64,000 nucleotides of DNA, from positions 33,150,001 to 33,214,000 of the forward strand of contig NC_134122.1 of assembly GCF_040939455.1 (NCBI RefSeq). The letters are read 5' to 3'. The translations under genes and the position numbers were made by a program. The stretch's first letter is position 1, and each line of letters opens with the position of its first letter. The notes under the pieces are model-generated. The model searched no databases. It saw nothing but the letters and a program-made list of their open reading frames with translations, and was not told the DNA's origin. Source of the stretch: Microcebus murinus (taxonomy: Eukaryota; Chordata; Mammalia; Primates; Cheirogaleidae). This document shows positions 11,469-21,869 of this stretch, one piece after another.

Positions 11469-11690
11469 CAGGAGTCCTCAAACTACAGCCAACGGGCCAC
11501 ATGCGGCCCACCAAGGACATGTATCCGGCCGGCTGGGTGTTTTTGCCACTGCTGCCTGTCCTGCTCAGCAGCCGACTCCTCCCGGGCCCACAGTGCGCAT
11601 GTGTGGAGTGTGCGCTGCTCTCTCCAACGGCCCTCCAACGGTCTGAGGGACAGTGAACTGCCCTCTGTTTAAAAAGTTTGAGGACCCCTC
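11469..11690. mobile_element. hAT-type DNA transposon, internally deleted
   Basis: The left end CAGGAGTCCTCAAACT (11469-11484) is matched 14/16 by the reverse complement of the right end (GAGGGGTCCTCAAACT, to 11690). Just inside lie complementary GGGCCACATGCGGCC and AGTGAACTGCCCTCTG blocks. The end sequence is of the Charlie/OposCharlie hAT type. No clear 8-bp duplication is visible. At 222 bp it can only be non-autonomous. Confidence 0.75.
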
Positions 11691-11844
11691 CAACACTATC
11701 TTGAATCAATTTCTGATCTTTTTCACTGTCATTTTAAATACATGTGCAATAGGGGGAGGGAGTTTCTTTATTAGATTATTTCTTAAAATTAGGAATTTCT
11801 CAAAAGCCAGTCGCTTTTTTATAACAAATATTGATTGAGTCTTT
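11691..11844. other. Short unique AT-rich stretch
   Basis: No feature is recognised between the hAT element and the MIR remnant. Confidence 0.4.
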
Positions 11845-12015
11845 ATTTAATATTAGGAGCGTTTATTTTAATTGCCTTATTTAGCCTCCACAGCAAGCCT
11901 GCGAAGCAGATGTTTTCATCGACTTGTGATACGAAATAAGTTGTCCAAAGTCATACAGCCTGAAATGTGCCCGCCAGGATAAAAACCCTGGTGTTCAGAC
12001 ACCCTGCCAGCATGG
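11845..12015 (-). repeat. MIR SINE, antisense
   Basis: Antisense MIR order: TTTTCATCGACTTGTGATACG (from 'cattttacagatgagga'), AAGTTGTCCAAAGTCATACAG, CAGGATAAAAACCCTGG, CAGACACCCTGCC. Diverged. Confidence 0.6.
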
Positions 12016-13055
12016 GGTCTGCGACATCTGGCCTGCTTTCTCCTACTGTCTCCCTAAACCCTGTTCGTGTGGATGCCAAATAAACATTGATTGATTGGCT
12101 AACTATTGTAGCAAAAGACTATGAGAAAGACAATTTAACACCCATTTCAGAGTTCAGAAAGCAGAAAATAAACACTCAGTTCCTAAAAGCAACCCCTTCT
12201 ATCAACCCATCCCGCCCACCAAGGTTAGGGGAAATTTCTGCCATCTGGATTTTCACTCAATTGACTCTGAAATGCTTAAGCTGAAAAAAATAACTCTCCC
12301 CCCTTCAGATGGCCCGAGACAGGGTGATCGCAGCCTGCTGCTAAGTCCAGGGGTGGGGGCAGCAGGTCAGCATTGGACCCTACAATCCCAACTCGGCTCT
12401 CTAACTATCCCTCCCAGCAACCTGGGACAGGCAGGCCTTGTCACCAGGCCAAGACCAGGAGGAGGTCCCCAGGCAAAATTCTGATCTGTAATCCACTAGT
12501 GGGGATTGGGTTATGGATAACTGAGGTCTAGAAGTTGTCGGAGGCAGATTTCCAGGGTCTGGCCAGAGGACAAGTAGCCGAGATACACCCCAGGCAGGCA
12601 GCAGTGGCAATTTTGCTTAGTGTCATCCCTTTGCCATGAACCATGCTTTACATACGGTTGACTCAAATGACACAAAGCCAACTCCTGGGGGCCCGTCAAG
12701 TTGTCAGCTCTCGTGTTCAAAGAAAGATCAGACCCAAGGCCAGAAGAGAGTGACGAGAAGTCAGGGCAGCTGCTGTGGATCCAGATGGGTTTCTGTGGAC
12801 AACGTTCAATTCTGAAAGGACCCCTCCTGAGATCCAGCAGCCCTGCATCTCAGCGTCTGCCTCTACTGATCTTAAAGATGCAACACTCTGAACCCAGTGT
12901 CTGGCTGTGACATGAATGCAGAACCGAGAGGCAAGGTGTCCCCTCCTCCTCCACGCCCCGTGTTTTGCTGCGGCACTAAACAGACACCCTGGGGAGGGCA
13001 GCTGCCTTGGCAGGGGCTGAATAACAGGGGGAGAAACCAACAAACAGCAACACCA
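12016..13055. other. Unique sequence
   Basis: No repeat or exon is supported. Antisense open frames at 12401-12610 and 12717-13043 have no recognisable similarity. Confidence 0.4.
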
Positions 13056-13232
13056 CTTTGACTGTGACTAGGAGCATGTCACCTACCTTCCCAAAGCCTC
13101 AATTTAACCATCAGTAAAATGGGACAAGCCAAGCCTGCTCCACCAGTCGGTTATGAGGTCTATGAGACCAAACCTGGTAAAAGAGCCAGCCCAGAGTCCT
13201 GCAATGGGATGTGCCTGATAAATGTCACCTCT
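13056..13232 (+). repeat. MIR SINE
   Basis: Sense MIR: TGTGACTAGGAGCATGTCAC, CTCAATTTAACCATCAGTAA, AATGGGACAAG, GGTTATGAGG, then GCCTGATAAATG as tail. Confidence 0.65.
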
Positions 13233-14140
13233 CTTCTCCCATTTCCTATCATCCTGATGCGAGAAGTCAGAAAACCAGCTAGGACACCATGAATCCCAGG
13301 GAGGTCTCCCCTCCAGGGACAGCAGGGGAACTGCAGACCAGGGACACAGTTCCGAAGCAGCAGGAGAGGCGGCTTCCTGAGCAGGTATTGACCAGGGAGG
13401 GCAGCCCCACACCCCACGCTGAAGCTCAAGGCACTTTACATATCAATAAGGTCAATTATCAGAGGATGTCAGCTTCCTTGGTGCTGTTATTAACCTATAT
13501 TGCTCTTATTAACCTTTCTGATGAAGAATCTTTCAGAAATAATTCTATTAAAGCACAATTCTCCCCAAGTTTAAAGTATGTGAATGTTCCGTTTCAGTAC
13601 TCCCGTGTCATGAGGTAATGAACACCTGATGGCCCAGCCACCACCGTGACACTCTTTCTCCTTGCTCTAGTGCGGCCAGGGCCAGTCCCGGAGGCTCAAG
13701 GAGACCTGCGTAAGGAGAGCTTTAGGGCAGGACTGGGAAAGGGAACGGTGACTTGACAGGAAGGGGTCAGGCTTCTTTGTAGAGGAAGCCATGGGCCCCC
13801 CACGGGGTGTGTGTCCTGGGGTCCTTGGAAGGACCTGGGAGAGGCCTCTGCCCAGTCACTGCACCCAGTCCCTGTCCCTGGGGCCTGGAATTCTTTTTTT
13901 ACGTAGGACACACTTTGGTCCTACAATAAGATATCAGGCATCAAAAGCAAGCCCTGAAAGAGAGGAGAGATCAGCTACTCAGACATATTAATTCTGAGCG
14001 GCCTGGGGCAGAAATCTCATCCTTTCTCGGGGGTGAGTGTGGGTGAGGTATTCCAGAAGTTCCAGAATGCTGAAAGGAGGGTGGTAGGGGGCCACGAAGG
14101 AGTTGAGACAGGAACAGAAAGGAAAGGGTGTCTGGGGGCA
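13233..14140. other. Unique sequence
   Basis: No repeat or gene recognised. The segment 13440-13600 is AT-rich with TATTAACC words repeated (13488, 13506). Confidence 0.4.
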
Positions 14141-14142
14141 TA

Positions 14143-14542
14143 CCGTATTTCCCCAAAAATAAGACCTATCCATAAAATAAGCCCTAGCAGGATTTCTAAG
14201 CATTTGCGCAATATAAGCCCTACCCCCAAAATAAGACCTAGTGATGGGCGTGGCTATGCAGCGTATCTGCACAACCCACGCATTTCATTGCAGAGCGGTA
14301 AGGAAGATGAGCAGCCCTTCTCACCTGCCCCATCGTGACAGCTACTATCCCAGAGGTGATCGGAAAGGTGCGGGCAGCCCCACCAACAAGGTCGGCTCCC
14401 CCTGTCAGGTCCCGGCCATCCTGTACGTGCTGCAAGCTGAGGCTTTGAGGGGAAAATAACACATTCCCTGAAAATAAGCCCTAGATTGTCTTCTTGAGGA
14501 AAAATAAACATAAGACCCTGTATTATTTTCAGGAAAACACGG
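14143..14542. mobile_element. TA-flanked MITE (Tc1/mariner-like), about 400 bp
   Basis: TA dinucleotides at 14141-14142 and 14543-14544 flank ends that are inverted copies: CCGTATTTCCCCAAAAATAA against the reverse complement of the right end, CCGTGTTTTCCTGAAAATAA (16/20 identical). AAATAAG(A/C)CCTA words recur on both sides (14158-14240 and 14473-14515), giving long sub-terminal inverted repeats around an unrelated core. No transposase is present. The family is widespread in some mammals but I cannot name it. Confidence 0.85.
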
Positions 14543-14544
14543 TA

Positions 14545-15224
14545 CTCACTTGGTTGACCTTGCCCCTTCTCCTGCCTGCTTGAGTTCCCCATGGGGCACA
14601 GACAGACCCGCCTGGAAGTCCAGCAGCCCCAGAGCTGTCGCCAGCCTGTGTTTCCACACATGTGGCCTCCACCCAGCTCTGTGCTCAGCCAAAGTCACAG
14701 CTGCAGTGGCGGCGGTAGCTTTTGCAGTCCAAGAAGGACAATTTTGGGAGCTGCTCCATGTTTGACGGTTGAGATGCTGACTTTATTTCTCCACCCCGAT
14801 GCCCATTGGAGGCAGCTGGTTTATGTGTGCTCCTGAGACTTCACAGCTTTCAGGACGGTGGCTGGCGCCTTGCACGCCCTCAGTTCTATCTCATCAGTAG
14901 GGGACAGTGGGAGTGAACGCGTGTGAGGCAGACACGGGAAGCAGCTGAGGGTTTGGCCTTTAAGATGAAGCCAAAGTTGGTGCTGGCCACTTTCCATCCT
15001 ACTTCTGCCAATATCAAATTTACTCTTCAGTCTCTCAGAGTTTTCCTTCCACAAAGAGGTGCCTTACCAACACTGTCACAGGAAGTCAGTGGGAAATGGA
15101 TCTCCATTACATTCCATCCATTCCACGTGTATCACTTAAATCACAACCTTAGCGGCCTAAATGGAGGAAAATATTGCCCCTAAACACAAGCCAGGGAGAT
15201 GCAATGTTAGACCTGGGTAATAGC
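14545..15224. other. Unique sequence
   Basis: No recognisable repeat or exon. GCAGTGGCGGCGGTAGC near 14703 is a small GC-rich spot only. Confidence 0.4.
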
Positions 15225-15378
15225 AAACACGTGGGATAGTTACTAACACCAACCTGTTTTACAGATGAGGACACTCAGTTGCAGAAAGGTTCAAGAACTT
15301 TCCCAAGGTCACATGTGGCAGAACCAGAATTCACACTCAGGCAACTGGCTCTCAGAGTCTTTTTGCTTTCAACCATGA
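15225..15378 (-). repeat. MIR SINE, antisense
   Basis: Clear antisense MIR: GTTTTACAGATGAGGACACT, GGTTCAAGAACTTTCCCAAG, GTCACATGTGGCAGAACCAG, AATTCACACTCAGGCAACTG. Confidence 0.8.
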
Positions 15379-15812
15379 CTCTTTACTGCATAGAGATGGT
15401 AGGTTGAGAATTTAGTGCACACGTATGAGCTAGAGAGAAACAAACCATGGCAAGAACTCTCGGATTAACTGGTGCGGCTTTAGTAAGAACCCCAAGAGTG
15501 CACAACAGGTCAGGCACCTGGGCAGAGCTGGCAACCCAGGACTAGCGTCTCAGCGAGCACATGTCCCAATCTAGGCAGGATTCATGTGACGGGCACAAAG
15601 CCCAGGTTCACTTCTTGAACTAGCTGCCCAGAGAAGGAGCATTCAGTTCTCCCTTGTGAACCACATTGGGGACAAAAAATAGTGAAAGGATTCCTGAAGT
15701 GTCTTATAGTTGAAAGATCCAGAAGATAAACAGAAGCCAGAAATCGGGTGCACCGAGGCCAGACCTGGTGGGCCAACACAGGCCCAAACGAAGGACCTGC
15801 CCATGGGAGAGG
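15379..15812. other. Unique sequence
   Basis: No feature recognised. Confidence 0.4.
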
Positions 15813-15862
15813 CAGTCTAGCACAGTGGTTGGCGACACAGTCTAGCACAGTGGTTGAGGACA
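15813..15862 (+). repeat. 25-bp tandem duplication
   Basis: CAGTCTAGCACAGTGGTTG occurs at 15813-15831 and again at 15838-15856, so the start of the following MIR is duplicated with a 25-bp period. Confidence 0.85.
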
Positions 15863-16040
15863 GACGCTAGAGCTGGCCTGCCAAGGCTTACTTCCAGTTC
15901 GTCTCATTTCTAATTCCAGAGCCTCAGGCAAATTGTGACCCTTTCTGTGCCTCACTCTCCACATTGCTAACACAGGGCTGCTGTAAAGGTTAAATGGGTT
16001 TACATGTGAGGCTCAGGTTCAGGCCCAATGCAGAGTCAGC
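15838..16040 (+). repeat. MIR SINE
   Basis: Sense MIR beginning TCTAGCACAGTGGTTGAGGA, followed by CCAGAGCCTCAGGCAAATTG, TCTGTGCCTCACTCTCCAC, GGGCTGCTGTAAAGGTTAAA and a decayed tail. The duplicated first 19 bases lie just upstream. Confidence 0.8.
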
Positions 16041-16309
16041 ACCGAATCAGCACGGGAAGAACACACAAAGAAACAGACACACTGGAATAGGGAGAGGAAA
16101 AGCCCACCGCGGCCAGTGCTGTCTCTAATGCAGAGGGAGCAAAGTAGATTCAAACACCTTCCACTGTATGCATTAAAGTCCCGGACACCTTAGGAACAAA
16201 GAGATCAAATTGAAACGCAGCCCCTGCCCTGGGGAGTTGGAAGGATTGGATGTGGACTGTGGTGACAAACACAGATGCCTTCAGGGGCCCGGCAGGCAAT
16301 GGTGTAGGA
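16041..16309. other. Unique sequence
   Basis: No feature recognised. Confidence 0.35.
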
Positions 16310-16492
16310 CAGCTATTCTCCAACTTGGACTTGGAGGTGCAGCAGCACCCCTAGGGGGCTTGTTAAAACAGTTTGCTGGGCCCCAGCCCCAGAGATTCTG
16401 GGTTAGAAGGCGGAGCCCTGGAATTAGCATGTCTGACAATTGCCAGTGAGGTCCTGTGCTGCTGATCCTTGGCCACATTTTGGAAACCACTG
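16310..16492 (+). mobile_element. MER5A (hAT-Charlie MITE)
   Basis: Nearly full-length: CAGCTATTCTCCAACTTGGA at the left, GGGGGCTTGTTAAAACAG, TTGCTGGGCCCCAGCCCCAG, GGAATTAGCATGTCTGACAA, CTGCTGATCC, and TTTTGGAAACCACTG at the right. Flanking octets GTGTAGGA and ATCTAGAA match at five of eight positions, a decayed 8-bp TSD. Confidence 0.88.
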
Positions 16493-17190
16493 ATCTAGAA
16501 TAATAGGGAGAAGTGGAAAGTGTACAGAATTGCATGTCGATGCGTAGAAACGTGACCCCCCACGTAATCAAACCTTCAGATGTTTAAAAGAAAAGTCTTA
16601 AATTTAGAATTCTATGTGAAATAAATATATTGATTTCTAAAACACTCCGCAGCCCAAACCAAACAAGGCTTCCCCTGTGTGTTCCCCTGGCACTGCAGCA
16701 GGGCCCGAGCAGTCTGTTAAAGGCAGCAGGTCAGTGCGGACTTTGATAATGACCAGGCCGTGACCAAAAGGAAGGAACAGAACGAGAACCAGCCAACCAG
16801 GAGGTACAGTGGGCGGCTGATCATTTTTAGGACTCAACTTGTTCTACAGCTATTGTAATGTTAGGTTGAGCAGCTTGTGTTTTTCACTGAATATAGAAGC
16901 AACTCTTCCTGAAAACACCATGTAAATGCAATGAGAAGTAGAAAAAAAAGAAAAACCTAAAAAAATGTAGGCAATATTTTAATTTTAAAAAAAGGGAGAT
17001 GGGTGGGGAGTCAACAATCATTCAGAGAAAGAGAGATTGGGAAGAAGGTTGGCATTTCTAACCCAACACACCTGTCCGCTTTCAACTGCAGATATCTGGG
17101 AAATCCACGTTACAGGGCTGAGAGAGCAAAACCACATTTTGATTAAAAATATATATAAATATTATTTCTTTTTCTTTTTTTTCAAAAAGA
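16493..17190. other. Unique sequence, AT-rich toward the end
   Basis: Contains A-rich runs at 16945-16995 and an AT run near 17145-17165. No gene or repeat family recognised. Confidence 0.4.
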
Positions 17191-17580
17191 TTTTCTGAAA
17201 ACCAGAAAACCCAACTGTATCAACAGCACCCCTGGAAGCTTGTTTTCGTATGAATCTCATTGGCTAATGAAATTCCCTAATTGTTCATAATATTAATTAA
17301 ATAGGGAATACACGTTTGATTTCTACTGGAATCTTTCCATCAAACCAACATCATAAAGCTTTTTTAATGATAATCTAATTGTCCTTTGTTTTCATGAGGA
17401 ATATTACCCTTATGACAATCAAGGTCATTGTGGTTTTTATACCACACATAAAAATTAATCATTTTTTTCCCAAAGTGAATGTTCAGGAAGGAGAATTTGT
17501 TCACATTTTACTAATCAACTCATTCATATAAGTAAAGATTTCTATATTGGATTTTTTTCAATTGCATGATTTAGATCATT
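17191..17580. promoter_or_regulatory. AT-rich, enhancer-like block with homeodomain and SOX-type sites
   Basis: Repeat-free and dense in developmental factor words: CATTGGCTAATGA, CCCTAATTG, ATATTAATTAAAT, TTTTAATGATAATCTAATTG, CCTTTGTTTTCATG (SOX-like), TGACAATCAAGG. Such clusters are typical of conserved developmental enhancers. No coding potential. Conservation across species is not visible here. Confidence 0.4.
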
Positions 17581-17595
17581 AAGACTAGAATCCAA

Positions 17596-17926
17596 GCCGG
17601 GTGCGGTGGCTCACGCCTGTAATCTTAGCACTCTGGGAGGCTGAGGCGGGCGGATTGCTCGAGGTCAGGAGTTCGAAACCAGCCTGAGCAAGACCCTGTC
17701 TCTACTATAAAGAGAAAGAAATTAATTGGCCAACTAATATATATATAAAATTAGCTGGGCATGGTGGCATATGCCTGTAGTCCCAGCCACTCGGGAGGCT
17801 GAGACAGAAGGATTGCTTGAGCCCAGGAGTTTGAGGTTGCTGTGAGCTAGGCTGACGCCACGGCACTCACTCTAGCCTGGTCAACAAGCGAGACTCTGTC
17901 TCAAAAAAAAAAAAAAAAAAAAAAAA
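17596..17926 (+). mobile_element. Alu SINE, strepsirrhine-type, with A tail
   Basis: A full dimeric Alu begins GCCGGGTGCGGTGGCTCACG and ends in an A tail from about 17903. The inter-monomer region has the insertion AAATTAATTGGCCAACTAA with a TA-rich run, and the right arm has GAGCTAGGCTGACGCCACGG, which I associate with lemuriform Alus. A 15-bp target duplication (AAGACTAGAATCCAA) lies at 17581-17595 and 17927-17941. Low divergence suggests a fairly recent insertion. Confidence 0.95.
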
Positions 17927-17941
17927 AAGACTAGAATCCAA

Positions 17942-18504
17942 AGATTTTACCATTCTAGTTGAACAATTTGATTAAGATCAATCCTACACCAGCTGAATTC
18001 AAAGTCCAAACTATAGATTTAAAAATGGGAGGAGGGTGTTTTATACAAGCATTTGGTTTTGTTCAACTTATGCTCTTTGTTACTCACTTGATTTCAAGGT
18101 GGAGACTTAGATTTTAGGAGTTTCTCGTGGGGCCTCAGGTGCCAGCCAGGCAGCCATCTGTAAACCAAACCAAAGTTCTAAATATCTAGTACCCTTGGAT
18201 TTAGGAGATTGCAAATGATCTGCCCTCCAGCTATCAGAGGAGAATTGAGTTGTGGCAAAACAATTAATACTCAATGCCCCTTGGCAGATACATGGGGAAT
18301 TTGGCCAAACTCACACTGGGTGTGTGTATCTGTGGAGGAATGGGGCACCCAAGGGCAGGGTTCAAGAATCTCTGACTCTCAAAGTACCCTTGAAAGTCAC
18401 CTGGTTCACACAGTTGTCACTCTCTTTTTAATTATGGCATCTACTGCTATGACCGCATTCTAATTCTGAGCTTCTTCCCACCCATTAAATTGATACATGC
18501 AAGG
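17942..18504. other. Unique sequence
   Basis: No repeat or gene recognised between the Alu and the duplicated segment. Confidence 0.4.
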
Positions 18505-18949
18505 CTGTATTTTAATCTCTGATTCACTTAATTACCGATGATGCTATGCTCAAGATCCAAGGCCACAATTACTGTTTCCATGGGAATAAGATTCATGGTG
18601 GCTTTCCCATCCCTCTCCACGTTTATTTTAATGCCACTTTCATCAACACTCCTGGACATTTCCATCTTCATGGAATGTTCTCCGTGCCAAACCAAGAGGC
18701 TTTCAGAACGGGCCACAAACCCAAGTCATAGCCAGGAGCACCCTCTGCCCAGGTGGCACCTCATCCTTCTTTCCTCCCAGGGCTCAGTTGTCAGTTGAAA
18801 GAAGCCTTGAGAATATCACTCCCTGGTCCTCACCTTCCTACTTGAGAAAGACATCCCCGTGATGCTCTGCCGCCGTCCCGCACAGATCTTAAAAGGGGAT
18901 GCTCGCACAGCAAGACAGTAAATGTCATCGAGTGGCAAAAACGATTAAG
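18505..18949. repeat. Unassigned duplicated segment, copy A
   Basis: Aligns along its length with 26032-26459, at roughly four bases in five by eye. Two 39-bp blocks (18567-18605 and 18662-18700) are identical to 26090-26128 and 26185-26223. Compared with copy B it has extra sequence near 18709-18735. Both strands are open for 60-86 codons in each copy, but differences in the antisense frame are nearly all amino-acid changing (about 16 changed against 2 silent codons). I see no terminal repeats, A tail or target duplication. It may be an old unrecognised repeat family or a local duplication. Confidence 0.8.
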
Positions 18950-19084
18950 CTCCAGGAATTCAGTGGGTGAAGCTATTTTGGTTAACTCCAGCATTCAACA
19001 AAAGCTTAGAAGCTTAGATATGGAGAAATGACTAAGTGACTAGCACTGACTTCAAAAAAGTAGTAGAATTCTGTGGAACGTGAG
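18950..19084. other. Short unique stretch
   Basis: No feature recognised. Confidence 0.35.
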
Positions 19085-19205
19085 GATGGGAAATGTCCAG
19101 GTTCCTTATTTATAGAGATGAGGAGACTAAAGTCTAAAGAAGTGCAGGACAGCATCATCCTAGTTGCACCAGTGACAAGCGGGGCTAGCTCAGGAGGACT
19201 GCCAT
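19085..19205 (-). repeat. MIR-like fragment, antisense
   Basis: TTTATAGAGATGAGGAGACT and GTGACAAGCGGGGCTAGC fit a decayed antisense MIR. Short and diverged. Confidence 0.45.
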
Positions 19206-19369
19206 AGCCTCTCTGACTTTACTTAACTCATCAGCAAAATGAGGAAAGTGATAATTGCCTCCTAGGGTCATTGTGCAGAGTAGACAAGATTATCCTTGGA
19301 AGGGATCTCTTTAAGAGCTCTGTGCATGTGGCTGATGCTTGCAAAGGCAGCTTCCGTTTCAGCTGCTCA

Positions 19370-19590
19370 CTTTGAATGAGAAGCGCCAAGCAGTGGAAAG
19401 CCCATGGCTTTGAAGTCAATCAGATTCTGGGACTAAATCATGGGTCCATCACTTACCTGCGAAACCCGGGCAAGACATTTCACCTCCCTGAGCTGCAACC
19501 CCCTTGCCTGCGAATGGGAACGTGAGGTTCAGCTCACTTAGTTGACACGTGGCACCAGCACAGAACAGGTACTCACTTGACAAATGTGTT
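19370..19590 (+). repeat. MIR SINE
   Basis: Sense MIR: CAGTGGAAAGCCCATGGCTT, ATTCTGGGACTAAATCATGG, CATCACTTACCTGCGAAACC, GGGCAAGACATTTCACCTCC, GCGAATGGGAACGTGAG, ending near ACAGAACAGGTACTCA. Confidence 0.65.
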
Positions 19591-19607
19591 TTCTTTTCTC
19601 ACTTTTT

Positions 19608-19745
19608 CCTGGCTCTGTTATGTATCTCTGTGTAACCTTGGGAGAGTTATTTAACCTTTCTAGGTCTGAATTTCCCTGCCCATAAAACTAGGGGATATGA
19701 CAAGATCCTTTTTGAATTTCCTTCCAACTCTAACATTCTATGACT
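19608..19745 (+). repeat. MIR-related SINE fragment
   Basis: TGTGTAACCTTGGGAGAGTT, TTTAACCTTTCTAGGTCTGA, ATAAAACTAGGGGATATGAC and CCAACTCTAACATTCTATGA. The last motif is a variant 3' end common in old SINEs. Confidence 0.6.
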
Positions 19746-20190
19746 TTGAGTCACCCCAGGGATATGGTAATGGTTACATTACACAAAAGACTTGGATGTA
19801 GTATTATGAGCTGTAACACAGGCTTCCAGCAAACTCTCTCGCTCTCCCCAGCAGAATTCCCCATTGTTCTGAGTGTAATGAATAATCCAACACAACACAC
19901 ACTCGATCTGAGCCCTCCCCGTGTGCACAGGCTCTCACACTGGGGCCGGCCAGTGGCAGCATTGCAAAGCTACAGAAAGATGCTGTCAACACTCCCTCTT
20001 CCCCCGGCAATGACCCTTGCCCACTTACACCTTCACATCACCCAGCAGAACCAATACTGCATACTTTAATTACTTCCAGCTCCTGCAACAGCCTCAAAAT
20101 TCACCCTCTTTTTATTCCATCCCTTTGGTACCCTGTGTGCTTTTTGTCAATCTTATGAAATGATTCATTTAAGTCCATATTATATTCTTT
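19746..20190. other. Unique sequence
   Basis: No feature recognised. Confidence 0.4.
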
Positions 20191-21330
20191 AAAAGATACA
20201 AAGTTGAACAAGACATAGTATCTCTCCTTGAAGAGTCATCAATCTTAAAGATAGGGGGACCAATCTTAACACACAATTATAAATTGGAAAATGTTAAGTG
20301 CTAAAACAAAAATAAACATTCTTTAAGAGACAGAGAAAGAGAGGGGGAGGGAAAGATGGGGAGAGAGAGAGAAAACATTACTCCCTGAAACAAGATGGGA
20401 AGACTTTATGGAAAGGTGACATTTATTTGAGCTGTACCAGAGGTATAGATAGGATCTGATCTGCAAGGATGGAGGACAAGAGGATAGTGAACAGAGGGAA
20501 ACAGAAATTAAAATATTGAGTGAAATCACACACAGTGAGTTTTGGCAACAGAAAATAATCCAATGTGACTAGGTTGCATAAAAAGGAGCAATGAATTGAG
20601 GTTAGCAAGTTTAGTTGAACCTCCATCATGAGATACCTGGAAAGTCTAGTTAAGGATTTTTTTTTCCATAAACAATAGGGAGCCATTAAAGGTCATAGAA
20701 CATGGGAGGGTGGACAGATCAGGCAATCTCTATACTAAGCTTAACCCAAGGGCCATGTTTGGGAGGATTGAAGTGAAGACACAGGAAGTAAGGTGGCTGG
20801 CTGGAGGATCCCTGTAGGTGACCTGGTGAGGGATGATGGGATGTGAAACTCAGGCAGCAGTCAGAGAATGGAGAGGGAAGCAGAAGGAGGAGATCCATGC
20901 ATGGGGCTGGGCTACGATTACAGAGCGAGGCAAGAAGCACACAATAAAAGCAAAGGATCAAAATCTCTATGGCACCAAACGTAGAAAGAGGAACTCAGAC
21001 AGAAGACAAGACTAAGTTTGGGTGGGAAGACTGCCAGTTCAGTTTGCCAGACAATGAGTTTCAGATGCCTTCGAGGTGATCATGGGAGGCATCTGGGCCT
21101 GATTTGGGGACAGAGATATGGTTGAGGGCCCAGACTGAAGACACAGCTGAACATGGTTAAATGGCATCAGCAGCCATGGGATTTATAAGAAAATGAGTAC
21201 TGTGAGAGAAGGGGTAGGTGCCAAGAAGCGAACCTTGGGAGGAGCTACGCGGATGGGGCTGAAGTGGGACGAAGAGTCCGAGGAGGGTGTGTCTGGAAGA
21301 GCAGGCATCATGGAAGAGCTAGAAGCAGAG
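20191..21330 (+). repeat. Long copy of the ancient unnamed mammal-wide repeat
   Basis: Runs in the same order as the consensus behind 10016-10312: AGATACAAAGTTGAACAAGA, TAAGTGCTAAAACAAAAATA, GGAAAGGTGACATTTATTTG, AATAGGGAGCCATTAAAGG, GATGGGATGTGAAACTCAGG, GTTTCAGATGCCTTCGAGGT, GTGCCAAGAAGCGAACCTTG. Interrupted by a GA-rich simple run at 20333-20375. Strongly diverged; boundaries approximate. Confidence 0.5.
20333..20375 (+). repeat. GA-rich low-complexity tract
   Basis: Nearly all G and A, including GAGAGAGAGAGA at about 20360-20372. Confidence 0.8.
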
Positions 21331-21869
21331 ATTCCAGGAAAGGTGGTGGGTGGGGGAGGGGAGGAAGGGGGACTGCCACCACTTATGTCATCATTTTAAT
21401 GCAGAAATAGTGCCTTATGAAGCTCCTGGGCCAGTCTGGTGGGGGAAGGAGGGAGAAAGTTCAGGACAGGCAGCCCATTACTCCCCTCTGGAGGGACTCA
21501 GCCTGGCTCTAGCACAAGTGGGAGCCCCAGCTTTTCCCAGCAGTTTTTGTGGGTGCAAAGAGATGGAGAAAGTTTTGGTGTACCTCCACCACCCCCGATG
21601 GAATCCCTCTCAGAAGAGCACATCTTTGTCTGTAGAAAGAGCTAGCGAGTCTACCGGGAGCAGGTGAGGCGCTGCAGAGACTATGCACGCGCAGAAACAA
21701 GACATCAGAGGGTGGGAGGAAGCTGCTTTGCTCCACAGGAGGAGAATGAGGAATTGCTGAGGCGAAGTTGAAGCTGTGAGACTGAGAGACTGAGACAGGA
21801 GTTGGGGGAAGCCTGGGCCCAGGGGGTGGCAGGTGGGACAAAGGATGTTTTTAAGAAAACTGATGTTCC
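21331..21869. other. Unique, G-rich sequence
   Basis: GTGGGTGGGGGAGGGGAGGAAGGGGGA at about 21345-21371 is a G-run cluster able to form a G-quadruplex on the plus strand. No gene recognised. Confidence 0.4.

Noticed and set aside
11080..11709. 209-codon open frame, minus strand
   Set aside because: It runs through the hAT element and the CpG patch; the product is low-complexity and open frames also exist on the other strand.
18528..18716. Antisense peptide shared with 26051-26242 as a possible duplicated exon
   Set aside because: Differences between copies in that frame are almost all amino-acid changing, and no splice sites or start context support coding.
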